The notes under the pieces are model-generated. The model made no database searches. It was not told the origin of the DNA and worked only from the letters and a program-made list of their open reading frames with translations. From the NCBI RefSeq assembly GCF_023614235.1, contig NZ_CP094264.1, positions 1,550,001 to 1,614,000 of the forward strand: a stretch of DNA of 64,000 nt, read 5' to 3'. Shown one piece after another: positions 38,528-46,922 of this stretch (position 1 is its first letter; each line of letters starts with the position of its first letter). Source of the stretch: Streptomyces sp. MRC013. GTDB taxonomy: Bacteria > Actinomycetota > Actinomycetes > Streptomycetales > Streptomycetaceae. The position numbers were made by a program, and so were the translations under genes.

Positions 38528-38941
38528 TCAGGGATGCGGGGGGCCGTCGTCCGGGGGAAGGCGACGAAGGGCCTCGACGACCGCGGGGACGTCCTGCTCC
38601 AGCCAGTCGACGGTGTCCCATTCCGCGCGGGTCAGCCAGCGCAGTCCGTCGTGGTCCTGGAGGGGCCGCGGCTCGCCCGAGAGCACGCGGGCCGTCCACA
38701 CGTGCAGCACGTAGCCGCGTCCGAGCGGCCAGGCGCCCGGAACGCGCTCCCCCGGTTCCACCTCGATGCCCAGTTCCTCGCGGAGTTCGCGCACGAGGGC
38801 CTCACGCGGGCCCTCGCCCGGCTCCACCTTGCCGCCGGGCAGCTCCCAGCGGCCGGCCAGCTCGGGCGGCGCGCTGCGGCGCGCGGCGAGCAGCCGCCCA
38901 CGGTCGTACACGGCCCCGGCGACCACCACACGATCCGTCAT
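38528..38941 (-). CDS. Nudix hydrolase (MutT-like)
   Basis: 137 residues from the ATG at 38941. The Nudix box is complete, starting GKVEPGEGPREALVREL and followed by REELGIEV (pattern Gx5Ex7REUxEExGU). The N-terminal VVVAGAVYDRGRLLAARRSA and WELPGG are typical of the (deoxy)nucleoside-triphosphate pyrophosphohydrolases that cleanse oxidised nucleotides. C-terminal LRWLTRAEWDTVDWLEQDVP resembles MutT/CTP-pyrophosphohydrolase. Exact substrate not assignable. Confidence 0.92.
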   Translation of the reverse strand: MTDRVVVAGAVYDRGRLLAARRSAPPELAGRWELPGGKVEPGEGPREALVRELREELGIEVEPGERVPGAWPLGRGYVLHVWTARVLSGEPRPLQDHDGLRWLTRAEWDTVDWLEQDVPAVVEALRRLPPDDGPPHP

Positions 38942-38967
38942 GCGCCGGAGCCTATCCCCGGCGGCGG

Positions 38968-39147
38968 TCAGTGCGCCGGCTCCCCGATGCGCTCCACCCA
39001 GTAGAGCTGCCGGTGGCCGCGCGAGTCGAGGCTGTCGACGACCTTCTGCGCCTCGTCGCGCGTCGCGTACCGGCCGACCCGGTAGTTGTTGCCGTTGCCG
39101 TCCTGGCGGATGACCTGCCAGAGAAGAGCCGTACCGCTGTCGGGCAT
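38968..39147 (-). CDS. Short SPOR-domain protein
   Basis: 59-residue protein read directly from sequence: MPDSGTALLWQVIRQDGNGN, then NYRVGRYATRDEAQKVVDSL, then DSRGHRQLYWVERIGEPAH. It is a single SPOR-like beta-alpha-beta unit (RVGRYATRDEAQKVVDSLD), the fold that binds denuded peptidoglycan in other proteins. With no signal peptide or membrane helix it appears cytoplasmic, as in other Streptomyces orthologues. It lies upstream of the Nudix gene in the same direction (26-base gap). Function unknown. Confidence 0.8.
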   Translation of the reverse strand: MPDSGTALLWQVIRQDGNGNNYRVGRYATRDEAQKVVDSLDSRGHRQLYWVERIGEPAH

Positions 39148-39357
39148 TACGCCGATCCCCCCGCCCGGTCGCCTGCGTCGAAGGATTCCGTCGAAACCGC
39201 AATCCGCATATGCCCGAGCTTACGCCTGACCTTCACGGACCGGATACGCGTTTGCACGAAGAGGTACGGATCCGGCCAGGAACCGCGTCCGGGGGTGGCG
39301 CACTCGCCCGGGCGCGCCCCGCGGACCGGTGGCGCCGGGCCCCTCGGGCCCCGGCCC

Positions 39358-40111
39358 TCAGCGCACCGGCAGGTGGTAGGCGACCCGGTAGCGGTCGGCG
39401 GGGACGACGACGTCGGCCGTCTCCACCGCCCGCCCGGACGCGAAGTACGTACGCTCCACCACGATCACCACGTGGCCCGGCACCCCCGAGCGCCAGCAGC
39501 TCCTCCGCGAGGCCGGGGCGCGCGCCGACCTCCTCCACCACGTTGTCGACGACGACGTCGATCGCGGCCATGCGCTCGACGACCCCGCAGCCGCCCAGCG
39601 GTCCTTCCTCGGGGAGCATGACGGGCGTGCGCCCGGTGACGGCGAGGGGTTCCCAAGAGGTGGAGAGCATCATCGGCTCGCCGCCGTCCCGGAAGACGTA
39701 CCGCGTGCGCATCACGGGGTCGCCGGGCTCGATGCCCAGCCGGGCGGCGATCTGCGCCGGCGCCCGCTCCCGTTCGCTGCCGGACTCCCAGGTGCCCCGC
39801 GCGCCCTCCGCGGTCTGCTCCTGGCGGAACGGGGTCACCGGCCCGTGCGCCGGGCGGTAGCCGGAGCGGGCGATCCGGCGCGGTACGGGGCGCTCCCGGA
39901 CGTACGTGCCGGATCCGGAGCGTCCCTCGACCAGGCCTTCGGCCATCAGGACCTTGCGCGCCTCCAGGGCGACGGTGTCCGAGACGCCGTACTCCTCGCG
40001 GATGCGGGCCTGGGAGGGCAGCCGGGTGTGCGGGGGCAGCGAACCGTTGACGATCTTCTTCCGGAGATCGCCCGCAACGCGCAGGTAGGCGGGCTGCTCG
40101 CCGAAGGTCAC
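39358..40111 (-). pseudogene. GntR family regulator (HutC/UTRA type), frameshifted (probable sequence error)
   Basis: N-terminal GntR winged helix (PAYLRVAGDLRKKIVNGSLP, RLPSQARIREEYGVSDTVAL EARKVL, residues ~8-75), then the UTRA ligand domain (PGDPVMRTRYVFRDGGEPMM LSTSWEPL). After EELLALG the frame breaks. Deleting one base from the five-C run 39483-39487 restores VPGHVVIVVERTYFASGRAV ETADVV ... YRVAYHLPVR and a stop at 39358, exactly a normal UTRA ending (~250 residues). Target genes are unknown. Confidence 0.82.
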
Positions 40112-40448
40112 GGGCCACTCCCATCAGGTCGACGACGGCGACAGCCTGGCAACCCGGTCTTCGCCCCCGCAAGTACGGGCCAGCGCTTCACTCTTCGTGA
40201 AGTGCGCCGTCCGGCGGCGTACGCCCGCGCTTCGCCACGGAGGGCGCGCGGTGGCGGCCGCCGCGCGCCCCTCGCCCCTTCCCGGCGGCGTCAGCCGGCC
40301 GGGGAGGCCGGCGCCTCGGCGGAGAGCTTCAGCGCGGTGTGCGCGTCCCCGCCGAGGCCGAGCGGCGGGGCGTCGTGACCCGGCTCAACGCCTGGGGGCG
40401 GCCGCCGAGACCGGCGACCGCCCCTGTCGGATCAGGCTCCGGGACGCG
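40112..40448. other. Intergenic, 337 bp
   Basis: Between the GntR start and the protease stop. The first 90 bases contain a CAGCGCTTCACTCTTCGTGA AGTGCG-like segment with TTCAC/GTGAA arms that could be a GntR operator. Near 40291-40400 the minus strand reads a short Ala/Pro-rich frame ending EAPASPAG with no start; I do not call it a gene. Confidence 0.35.
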
Positions 40449-42020
40449 TCAGAACTGCAGCGCCCACGAGTCGATCCTGCCCGAGTCGTAGCGGGCGTTG
40501 TCCGTCACCCGCAGCTTCCACGTGCCGTTCGCGACCTCGGAGGAGGCGTTCACGGTGTACGTGGTGTTGATGTTGTCGGCGCTGCCGCCCGTGTTGTAGT
40601 CCTTCAGCATGTAGGCGGTGCCGTCCGGCGCGACGAGCTGGACGCGCAGGTCGCCGATGTAGGTGTGCTGGATGTTGACCTCGACCTTCAGGTCGCTCGG
40701 GGCGTTGCCCTTGACGTCGGTGACGGTGACCGGGGACTCGACGGTGGCGAGGTCGGCGACCGTGTAGTCGGTGGTGTTCTCGAAGCGGGAGCCGGGCGGC
40801 GGGGGCGTGGTGCCGCCGCCGTCGCCGACGTACAGCAGGCGGTTCGGGGAACCGGCGCCGGGGCTGGTGACGACGCCGCTGGTGGCGGAGGAGGTCATCG
40901 CCGAGGCGACCTGGGCCGGGGTGGCGGAGGGGTTGTTGGCCAGGTACAGGGCGGCGGCACCGGCGACGTGCGGAGCGGCCATCGACGTACCGGAGATGGT
41001 GTTGGTGGCCGTGTCGCCGGTGTGCCAGGCCGACGTGATGTTGGAGCCGGGCGCGAAGATGTCCAGCACGCTGCCGTAGTTGGAGAAGCTGGAGCGGGCG
41101 TCGGTGCTGGTGGTCGAGCCGACGGTGAGGCCCTCGGGGACGCGGGCGGGCGAGGAGGTGGACGCGTCCTTGTTGTCGTTGCCGGCCGCGAGGGCGTAGG
41201 TGACGCCGGACGCGATGGAGTTGCGCACGGCCTGGTCCAGCGTGGAGTCGATGCCGCCGCCGAGGCTCATGTTGGCGACGGCCGGCTTGACCGCGTTGCG
41301 GGTCACCCAGTCGATGCCGGCGACGACGCCGGCGGTGGTGCCGGAGCCCTGGTTGTTGAGGACGCGGACGCCGACGATCTTCGCCTTCTTGGCGACGCCG
41401 TACGTGCCGCCGGCGACGGTGCCGGCGACGTGGGTGCCGTGGCCGTTGCCGTCCTGGGCCACGTTGTCGTTGTCCACGGCGTCGTAGCCGTTGGAGGCAC
41501 GGCCGCCGAACTCGCTGTGGGAGATGCGCACGCCGGTGTCGATGATGTACGCGGTGACGCCCTGGCCGCCCGGCTCGGGGTACGTGTAGCTCTTGTCCAG
41601 CGGCAGGGCGCGCTGGTCGAGGCGGTCGAGGCCCCAGGTCGGGTTCGGCTGGGTGCCGGTGATGGTGAAGACCCGGTCCTGGACGACCGACTTGACGGCC
41701 GGGTCCGCGGCGAGCTTTCTCGCCTGCTCCTCGGAGAGCGTCACGGCATAGCCGTTGAGTGCGCTGGTGTACGTCTTCTTGATCTTCGCGCCGTACTTGG
41801 CCGCGACCGCCTTGCCGGACGCGGCGTCCGAGTCGGCGGTCTCCTTCAGGGTGACGATGTAGCTGCCCTGGACGGCGTTGGGGGCGTCGGCGTACTGGAT
41901 CACGCCCTCCTGCACCGGCTCGGCGGCAGCCGGGTGCGCGGAGAGGGTGCCCAGTCCGACGGCGGCGGCGGCCACCGCCGCGGCGGCGACCGTGCGTCGC
42001 GACGTACGCATCACTGACAT
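40449..42020 (-). CDS. Secreted subtilisin-like serine protease (S8) with P domain
   Basis: 523-residue pre-pro-enzyme from the ATG at 42020 (SD AGGAGG nine bases away). Signal peptide with twin Arg (SRRTVAAAAVAAAAVGLGTL, cleavage near HPAAA). I9 propeptide (GSYIVTLKETADSDAASGKA ... ADPAVKSVVQD). Catalytic domain with Asp in YIIDTGVRISHSEFGG, His in GNGHGTHVAGTVAGG, oxyanion Asn in AAGNDNKDAS, and Ser in ISGTSMAAPHVAGAAALYL. A GGGTTPPPP linker leads to a proprotein-convertase P domain (residues ~425-523, DLKVEVNIQHTYIGDLRVQL to SWALQF). Extracellular protease of the Streptomyces type. Confidence 0.95.
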   Translation of the reverse strand: MSVMRTSRRTVAAAAVAAAAVGLGTLSAHPAAAEPVQEGVIQYADAPNAVQGSYIVTLKETADSDAASGKAVAAKYGAKIKKTYTSALNGYAVTLSEEQARKLAADPAVKSVVQDRVFTITGTQPNPTWGLDRLDQRALPLDKSYTYPEPGGQGVTAYIIDTGVRISHSEFGGRASNGYDAVDNDNVAQDGNGHGTHVAGTVAGGTYGVAKKAKIVGVRVLNNQGSGTTAGVVAGIDWVTRNAVKPAVANMSLGGGIDSTLDQAVRNSIASGVTYALAAGNDNKDASTSSPARVPEGLTVGSTTSTDARSSFSNYGSVLDIFAPGSNITSAWHTGDTATNTISGTSMAAPHVAGAAALYLANNPSATPAQVASAMTSSATSGVVTSPGAGSPNRLLYVGDGGGTTPPPPGSRFENTTDYTVADLATVESPVTVTDVKGNAPSDLKVEVNIQHTYIGDLRVQLVAPDGTAYMLKDYNTGGSADNINTTYTVNASSEVANGTWKLRVTDNARYDSGRIDSWALQF

Positions 42021-42228
42021 GTGAGGGGTCCTCCTCATAGGTGGTGCGCTGCTGTGGGGGATGAGTGGGACAGGTGCATGACAACCCCTGACCCGTGCAT
42101 GCACGACAGGACGCACCGCTGGGTAGACGGTGCCGACTGCCTTGGTCTGTCAGGCGAAAGGTTCGCCGATCCGCGGGAATCCCACAAGGGTTCGGAACGA
42201 TCGCCCACGGATTCACCACACGGCTGCC

Positions 42229-43344
42229 ATGCTGGGCACCATGCTGGAGGACGCTCGCTACATCTGTCGAGAATGCGGAACGCGATCACCCGTTTCGGCT
42301 CTGACCTGGAACTGTCCTGACTGCTACGGCCCTTGGGACCTGGACTTCACCGCCTCGCCGGTCCCGCGCGGCGAGTTGGCCGGCCGGGTGAACTCGCTGT
42401 GGCGGTACGAGGAGGCGCTGCCGCTCTCCGACCCGCACGTCACCCTGGGAGAGGGCCGCACCCCGCTTGTCCGGCTCACGGACACCGCGTCGGCCAAGCT
42501 GGACTACCTGATGCCGACGCTCTCCTTCAAGGACCGGGGCGCCGCGCTCCTCGTCGAACTGGCCCGGCGGCTCGGCCCGGACCGGGTCGTCGCCGACAGC
42601 AGCGGCAACGCGGGCACGGCGGTCGCCGCGTACTGCGCGCGGGCGGGGCTGGAGTGCACCGTGTACGTCCCGGAGGCCACACCGCCGAAGAAGCTGGAGC
42701 AGATCCGGGCGCACGGGGCCCGGGCGGAGGTCGTTCCGGGCGACCGGGAGGCGGCGGCGCGGGCGGCCCGCGGCGCGGCGGGCGCGCCGGGCGTCTTCTA
42801 CGCGTCGCACGTGGACAACCCGTACTTCCTGCACGGCACGAAGACGTACGTGTACGAGCTGTGGGAGGACCTGGGCGGACGCCTCCCCGACACGCTCGTC
42901 GTCCCGGTCGGCAACGGCACGCTGCTGCTGGGCGCCGCCCTGGCGACCGCCGAGCTGCTGGCGGCGGGCCTGGTCGACCGGCGGCCGCCGCTGGTGGCGG
43001 TCCAGGCGGCACCGGTGGCACCCCTGGCGCGGGCGTTCGCGGCGGACGCGGCGGACGCGGAGCCCGTACCGTCCGCGCCGACCGTGGCGGAGGGCATCGC
43101 CATCCCGCACCCGCGGCGCGCCCGGCAGGTCCTGCGGGCGGTGCGGGAGTCGGGCGGCGGGTTTTGTACGGTGACCGACGCCCAGGTCAGGAACGCCCAA
43201 CTCGACCTGGCGCGGCGCGGCCTGTTCGTCGAGCCGACCGGCGCGGCGTGCTGGGCGGCGGTCACGGCGGAGCCGCCGCCGGGCGAGACGGTGGTGCCGC
43301 TGTGCGGGGCGGGCGCCAAGACGGGTCTCGCCGCCGGGGGCTGA
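42229..43344 (+). CDS. Threonine synthase-like PLP enzyme with zinc ribbon
   Basis: 371 residues. The N-terminal zinc ribbon (CRECGTRSP ... WNCPDCYGPW) precedes the fold-type II PLP domain. The PLP lysine is in PTLSFKDRGAALLV. The SSGNAG phosphate-loop-like motif DSSGNAGTAVAAYCARAG and the late VVPVGNGTLLLG follow. Threonine synthase converts O-phosphohomoserine to threonine, but this short, zinc-ribbon subgroup is usually a second copy of uncertain substrate. The start could equally be 42241; neither has a strong SD. Confidence 0.88.
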   Translation: MLGTMLEDARYICRECGTRSPVSALTWNCPDCYGPWDLDFTASPVPRGELAGRVNSLWRYEEALPLSDPHVTLGEGRTPLVRLTDTASAKLDYLMPTLSFKDRGAALLVELARRLGPDRVVADSSGNAGTAVAAYCARAGLECTVYVPEATPPKKLEQIRAHGARAEVVPGDREAAARAARGAAGAPGVFYASHVDNPYFLHGTKTYVYELWEDLGGRLPDTLVVPVGNGTLLLGAALATAELLAAGLVDRRPPLVAVQAAPVAPLARAFAADAADAEPVPSAPTVAEGIAIPHPRRARQVLRAVRESGGGFCTVTDAQVRNAQLDLARRGLFVEPTGAACWAAVTAEPPPGETVVPLCGAGAKTGLAAGG

Positions 43345-43523
43345 GGGCGGGCGGCAGGACGGGCCTCCCCACCGGTGCCGGGACGGGGACCCGCCGGGAC
43401 GGCGGCCGGGGGTGGGGCGGGACCCGCCGGGTCGGCCGCCGACGGGACCCGCCGCCGGTGCCGGGACGGGAGGTGCCCGGCCCGCGCTCCGGCCGGCCGC
43501 GGGTGGCCTCCGGCACCCGTACG

Positions 43524-44069
43524 TCAGCGAATCGCGGTGATCATCTTCGCCACCGCCCGTTCCCGCTTCAGCCGGTTCTCCGGCGTCGCGGCCGCGGGCA
43601 GCCAGAACAACGTCCAGAAGGCCCCGGCGTACCACACCGCCACGGCCAGCGCCAGGCAGCGGGGACTCGTCAGGGAGCTGCTCCCGCCGCCCCCGGTGAC
43701 GCGCCTGAGGCGGTGGGCCGCGACCGTCAGCGCCGCGTCCGCTTTCTGGGGGTGGCGCGTGGCGATCGCGTCACTGACCGATCGGACGGTGCCGGGATAG
43801 CGGTCGTCGAGCAGGTCCATCAGCTCCTCCGCGGCCACCCGGTCCCCGCCCGCGGGGTCCACCGAGCCCGTCCGCAGCATCTCCCCCACCGGCCCCTGGG
43901 CGAAGAAGACGCCCTTGAAGACGGTACGCGCATCGGTTTCGAGCGGCTTGGCCCCGGCCGCGCCGGCCCCCGCGGGGACGGGAGGCGGCTGCGCGGCGTT
44001 GGCGACGGACACGCCGGCCGCCAGAACCGCGGTGGCGACCAACCAGACGAGCAGCCGGACCTTCTTCAA
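43524..44069 (-). CDS. sdpC: SdpC family antimicrobial peptide precursor, second copy
   Basis: 181 residues. Signal peptide KKVRLLVWLVATAVLAAGVS with cleavage near ANA-AQPP. The SdpC pro-region motif TVFKGVFFAQGPVGEML corresponds to the 'YFRGLLFGQGEVGKLI' block of B. subtilis SdpC. A helical segment follows (PGTVRSVSDAIATRHPQKAD). The hydrophobic toxin segment is SPRCLALAVAVWYAGAFWTL then FWLPAA, followed by a charged C-terminal tail (PENRLKRERAVAKM). Only one cysteine lies in the toxin region. It is 24 bases after sdpB. In the family, SdpA and SdpB mature the precursor into a secreted membrane-active peptide. Confidence 0.85.
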   Translation of the reverse strand: MKKVRLLVWLVATAVLAAGVSVANAAQPPPVPAGAGAAGAKPLETDARTVFKGVFFAQGPVGEMLRTGSVDPAGGDRVAAEELMDLLDDRYPGTVRSVSDAIATRHPQKADAALTVAAHRLRRVTGGGGSSSLTSPRCLALAVAVWYAGAFWTLFWLPAAATPENRLKRERAVAKMITAIR

Positions 44070-44093
44070 CGGAACCTCCGAGAATCTCCTGTG

Positions 44094-45095
44094 TCATTTC
44101 CCCGTGCACACGGCCCCGGTCGGGGCCTCGGGCAGGTCTCCGGCCTTTCCGGTCGCTTCCGTTCCGCCCCTCCGCCGCACCGCGCGCAGCACTTCCACAG
44201 GAGCCGGCAAGGGGTCGTGAACGCTCCGGTACGCGAGGAGGTCGACGGCCGCCATCGTGAGCGAGAAGGTCGTGATGCCCATGAAGAACGCGATCCCCGC
44301 GTGGAAGGTGAGCGAAGCCGACAGGAAGGGGCGGCGCAGTCTCCGGGGAACCAGCACACCGATGGCGAGAGCGATCTCCCCGACCAACACGGACCAGGTG
44401 AAAAGGGTCACGGAGAACCCGTTCACCAGGATCGGGCGCAGGACCCACTGCTGCCATGCGGTGGCACCGAAGACGGGGTCGGAGAGCCAGTAGTACATCG
44501 CCGTCCCGTCCGCCCACTCCTGGACCCCGAGTTTCGCGACACCGGCCTGGAAGTAGACGACGAAGACCTGGACCCGGATCAGGAGCAGGAACGCCAGGGC
44601 GGCGAGCCTCCGCGCGTACGACAGCCCGAGGACGGGGTCGTCCGGGTCGCCGCGCACCGGCGAAGTCCAGTGCCAGCGGCGGTCGTCGCAGAGGCCGACC
44701 GGGACGAGCAGCAGGGTGGCGACCGCGCACACCTGGTCCCCGCCGTCCAGGACGCTCGCGTTGTTCTGGACGCTGAACGCCACGTACCAGTGGGGGACGC
44801 AGGTCCACCGCGGCCGCCAGCCGGCGATCACCGCGAGCAGCACCGCCAGGGCCGCCAGCCTGCCCGCCTCGAGCGAGGGTGCGACGCAGAACAGTCCGAT
44901 CGCCGGCGCTCCGTCGCACTGCTGCGCCCTGCCGGCCGTACCGGGCGCGGGTGGGACGAAGAGCGTGTCGGGACCGTTGACGGCGAGCGTCAGGAAGGTC
45001 GCCGACGCGAGGAGGCTCCGGGACGCCCCCAGCACGTTGCCGAACGGGTCCCGCGCCGTGATCGCCGTGAGCCCTGCTCCGATTCTCAGGAGCAT
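44094..45095 (-). CDS. sdpB: SdpB family (HTTM-domain) peptide-maturation membrane protein
   Basis: 333 residues, polytopic, with the HTTM/vitamin-K-carboxylase-like layout: LLRIGAGLTAITARDP first, then GWRPRWTCVPHWYVAFSVQN with the family's short loop, then FVVYFQAGVAKLGVQEWADG TAMYYWLSDP (the conserved 'ky...W.dGtA...vl' region), and a last helix pair with HAGIAFFMGI. SdpB is needed with SdpA to convert pro-SdpC to active toxin in B. subtilis. Its ATG sits inside the end of sdpA (10-base overlap), so the two are translationally coupled. Confidence 0.88.
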   Translation of the reverse strand: MLLRIGAGLTAITARDPFGNVLGASRSLLASATFLTLAVNGPDTLFVPPAPGTAGRAQQCDGAPAIGLFCVAPSLEAGRLAALAVLLAVIAGWRPRWTCVPHWYVAFSVQNNASVLDGGDQVCAVATLLLVPVGLCDDRRWHWTSPVRGDPDDPVLGLSYARRLAALAFLLLIRVQVFVVYFQAGVAKLGVQEWADGTAMYYWLSDPVFGATAWQQWVLRPILVNGFSVTLFTWSVLVGEIALAIGVLVPRRLRRPFLSASLTFHAGIAFFMGITTFSLTMAAVDLLAYRSVHDPLPAPVEVLRAVRRRGGTEATGKAGDLPEAPTGAVCTGK

Positions 45096-45649
45096 GCGAC
45101 CTCCAGGTGCAGCACGCGCGTGGTCATGGTGTCCGGGGAGTACTTCTTCGCCCACGCCCAGGGCAGCGGTTCACGCTCGGAGATGCCGAGGGTTCCGCAC
45201 AGCACCGGCGACGGCGCGTCGTTGCGGAGCCTCGCGGAGACCGCGGTGCCGGCGAGGCAGACGGCCGGGGCCCCGCCCTCGCACTCCACCCAGGTCGCCT
45301 TCTTGTCGGCCGCCTGCTGGTACAGACGCCCCAGTTCCACGTTCCGGGCCCGCAGGGCCCTGCTGACACCGAAGAGGTTCGACGGGGAGGCTCCCCCGGT
45401 CCGCTCCACCTCGCTCCATGCTCCCGGTTCCTCCTCCACCCACACCGACTGCCGCGGCTCGCGAGGGCTCCGGGTGAAGAACGCCCATCCTTCCGGCAGG
45501 AAGGAGCGCACGACCGGTGCCGCGGCGGGGCTTCCGGCGGCTGTCTCGGGAACGACGCTGAACGCCACGTGGAGGAGGCCCAGCACCGCCACCGACGCCA
45601 GGACCAGGGCGGTGCGCGCCCTGCGCACCAGGAATCGGGACGAGTCCAC
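45086..45649 (-). CDS. sdpA: SdpA family antimicrobial peptide system protein
   Basis: 187 residues. One N-terminal helix (ALVLASVAVLGLLHVAFSVV), then a globular part with the SdpA features FLPEGWAFFTRSPREP (family 'P.gWaFFtk.pr'), SNLFGVSRALRARNVELGRL (family 'sN.fGl.R..ra...E') and CGTLGISEREPLPWAWAKKY. In B. subtilis SdpA is a cytosolic/membrane-associated partner of SdpB in toxin maturation; here the predicted topology is single-pass with the bulk outside or membrane-associated. It follows the first sdpC by 27 bases. Confidence 0.88.
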   Translation of the reverse strand: MDSSRFLVRRARTALVLASVAVLGLLHVAFSVVPETAAGSPAAAPVVRSFLPEGWAFFTRSPREPRQSVWVEEEPGAWSEVERTGGASPSNLFGVSRALRARNVELGRLYQQAADKKATWVECEGGAPAVCLAGTAVSARLRNDAPSPVLCGTLGISEREPLPWAWAKKYSPDTMTTRVLHLEVACS

Positions 45650-45676
45650 CCCGGCCCCTCCTCACGCTCTCCGCCG

Positions 45677-46258
45677 TCACTTCCCCAGGCCGTTCAGCAC
45701 GTCGACCACGAAGCGCTCGTTCTCCAGGGTTCGGCTGCCGGAGGCGCCGACGCTTCCCCAGTCGACGTCGTAGTACCGGAACATGGCGAAGTACACGACC
45801 ACGAAGTAGAAGGCCCCCGCGATCATCGCCGCGCAGTTCGGGCTCACCAGCGCCTCCGCGGCGCCGCTGGATTTCACCACCTCGTCGAGGTGCGCGGCCG
45901 CGGTCCCGATCGCCTCCTTGGTGCGCTGCGGGGAGCCCGAGTCGATCGCGGCCGCGACGGCTCCCACCGTGCCGGGGTGTCCGCGCTCGACCTCGGCCAT
46001 GAGCCCGTCGGTGGCCCGCCTCTGCTCCGGCGAGGCGGGCTTCACCCCCGGGAAGTAGTGCGCGGGGATCCTCGCGGCGACGGGGCCCTGTCCGAAGAAG
46101 ACCCCCCGGAAGACGGTGGCGGCGTCCCACGGAAGGGAGTCGGCGGCCACGCGCCGGGGTTCGCCCACCGGGCCGGCGTTCGCGTTGCCGACGGCCGCGC
46201 CGCCGACCGCGAGCGCCAGGACGAGGGAGAGGCAGGTGAAGCGGCGCCGGGTGGACAT
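45677..46258 (-). CDS. sdpC: SdpC family antimicrobial peptide precursor, first copy
   Basis: 193 residues, first gene of the operon, SD AAGGAGTG. Signal peptide FTCLSLVLALAVGGAAVGNA with cleavage near ANA-GPVG. Pro-region ATVFRGVFFGQGPVAARI is an excellent match to the SdpC family. The helical PGTVGAVAAAIDSGSPQRTK parallels the 'sids.dp' block of B. subtilis SdpC. The putative toxin segment is SPNCAAMIAGAFYFVVVYFA MFRYYDVDW, with a single Cys, then an acidic tail. It differs enough from the second copy that they should be two distinct peptides. Confidence 0.87.
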   Translation of the reverse strand: MSTRRRFTCLSLVLALAVGGAAVGNANAGPVGEPRRVAADSLPWDAATVFRGVFFGQGPVAARIPAHYFPGVKPASPEQRRATDGLMAEVERGHPGTVGAVAAAIDSGSPQRTKEAIGTAAAHLDEVVKSSGAAEALVSPNCAAMIAGAFYFVVVYFAMFRYYDVDWGSVGASGSRTLENERFVVDVLNGLGK

Positions 46259-46922
46259 GCCCGCACTCCTTACGCAGCTGTTGGCGTTCGACGTCGACGC
46301 AGCGGAAGGGGCGACGACCCGGGGCGGTCCGGGAACCCGACCCCCCGTGACTCCACGCTAGGATCGCGGCACTCCGGGCGACAGTCCCTTGGCCGGTGCA
46401 CGCCACGTCCGGACGGTGCGCGCCGCACCCGGGAGGCGGTCGCCGCACGGGCGGTGCACGCCCGCGCCCGGGTGGTGGTCGCGGAGTCGCCCGCCGCGGG
46501 CGGTCCCGCCCCGGTGCGGCCCCGGCCCGGGGGACGCCTCCCGGCACCGGTCGGCTCGAAACCGGCTCCGCGTCGCCCGCGCCGCCGGACCGCCGTTGGC
46601 CTGCACGCCTCCCCGAAGCCCTTGGGAACCACGGGACGCCGCGGATCGCCGGTGGGACGCCGGGCACCCCGGCGGGCGAGGCCCGCCGCGTCATCGCCGC
46701 CCGGCGACGGCGCGGTGCGGGACCCGGATCGGGAACCCGGCACTTGTGGTGTGCATCACATATCTACGGTGACCACCTCAAGCAACTGGTTGCGGAGGTA
46801 ACCAGTTCTTCCATGCATGAACCCCGAAGCGGAGACGATCACCCCATGTCCAGCCCTCTCGCCCCGCTCCCACCCGAACCGTGACGACGGCACCGACGCC
46901 TCCCGGTACGGCGACGGGATCG
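46259..46922. other. Regulatory gap between the sdp operon and its divergent SARP gene, ~660 bp
   Basis: Mostly GC-rich, but the last 200 bases (46740-46922) become AT-richer and carry inverted repeats. No gene supported. Minus-strand TAGCGT near 46357 is a possible -10 for the sdp operon, about 95 bases before the first sdpC start. Confidence 0.45.
46784..46807. promoter_or_regulatory. 8-bp inverted repeat AACTGGTT-N8-AACCAGTT
   Basis: Perfect palindromic arms with an eight-base spacer, in the divergent sdp/SARP region and close to a second dyad (GTTC...ATGCAT...GAAC, 46805-46822). Size and symmetry suit a dimeric repressor or activator site. Confidence 0.55.

Noticed and set aside
40291..40400. 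Short minus-strand frame ending EAPASPAG downstream of the protease gene
   Set aside because: No start codon or SD and a stop just upstream; not enough to call even a remnant.
43345..43523. GACCCGCCGG-type repeats between the threonine synthase-like gene and sdpC as a terminator
   Set aside because: Direct and partial inverted repeats exist but I could not find one clear stem of adequate length.
42333..45773. 1146-residue plus-strand open frame over the threonine synthase and sdp genes
   Set aside because: Composition is Gly/Arg-rich; the real genes in the region have signal peptides, membrane helices and family motifs in other frames.
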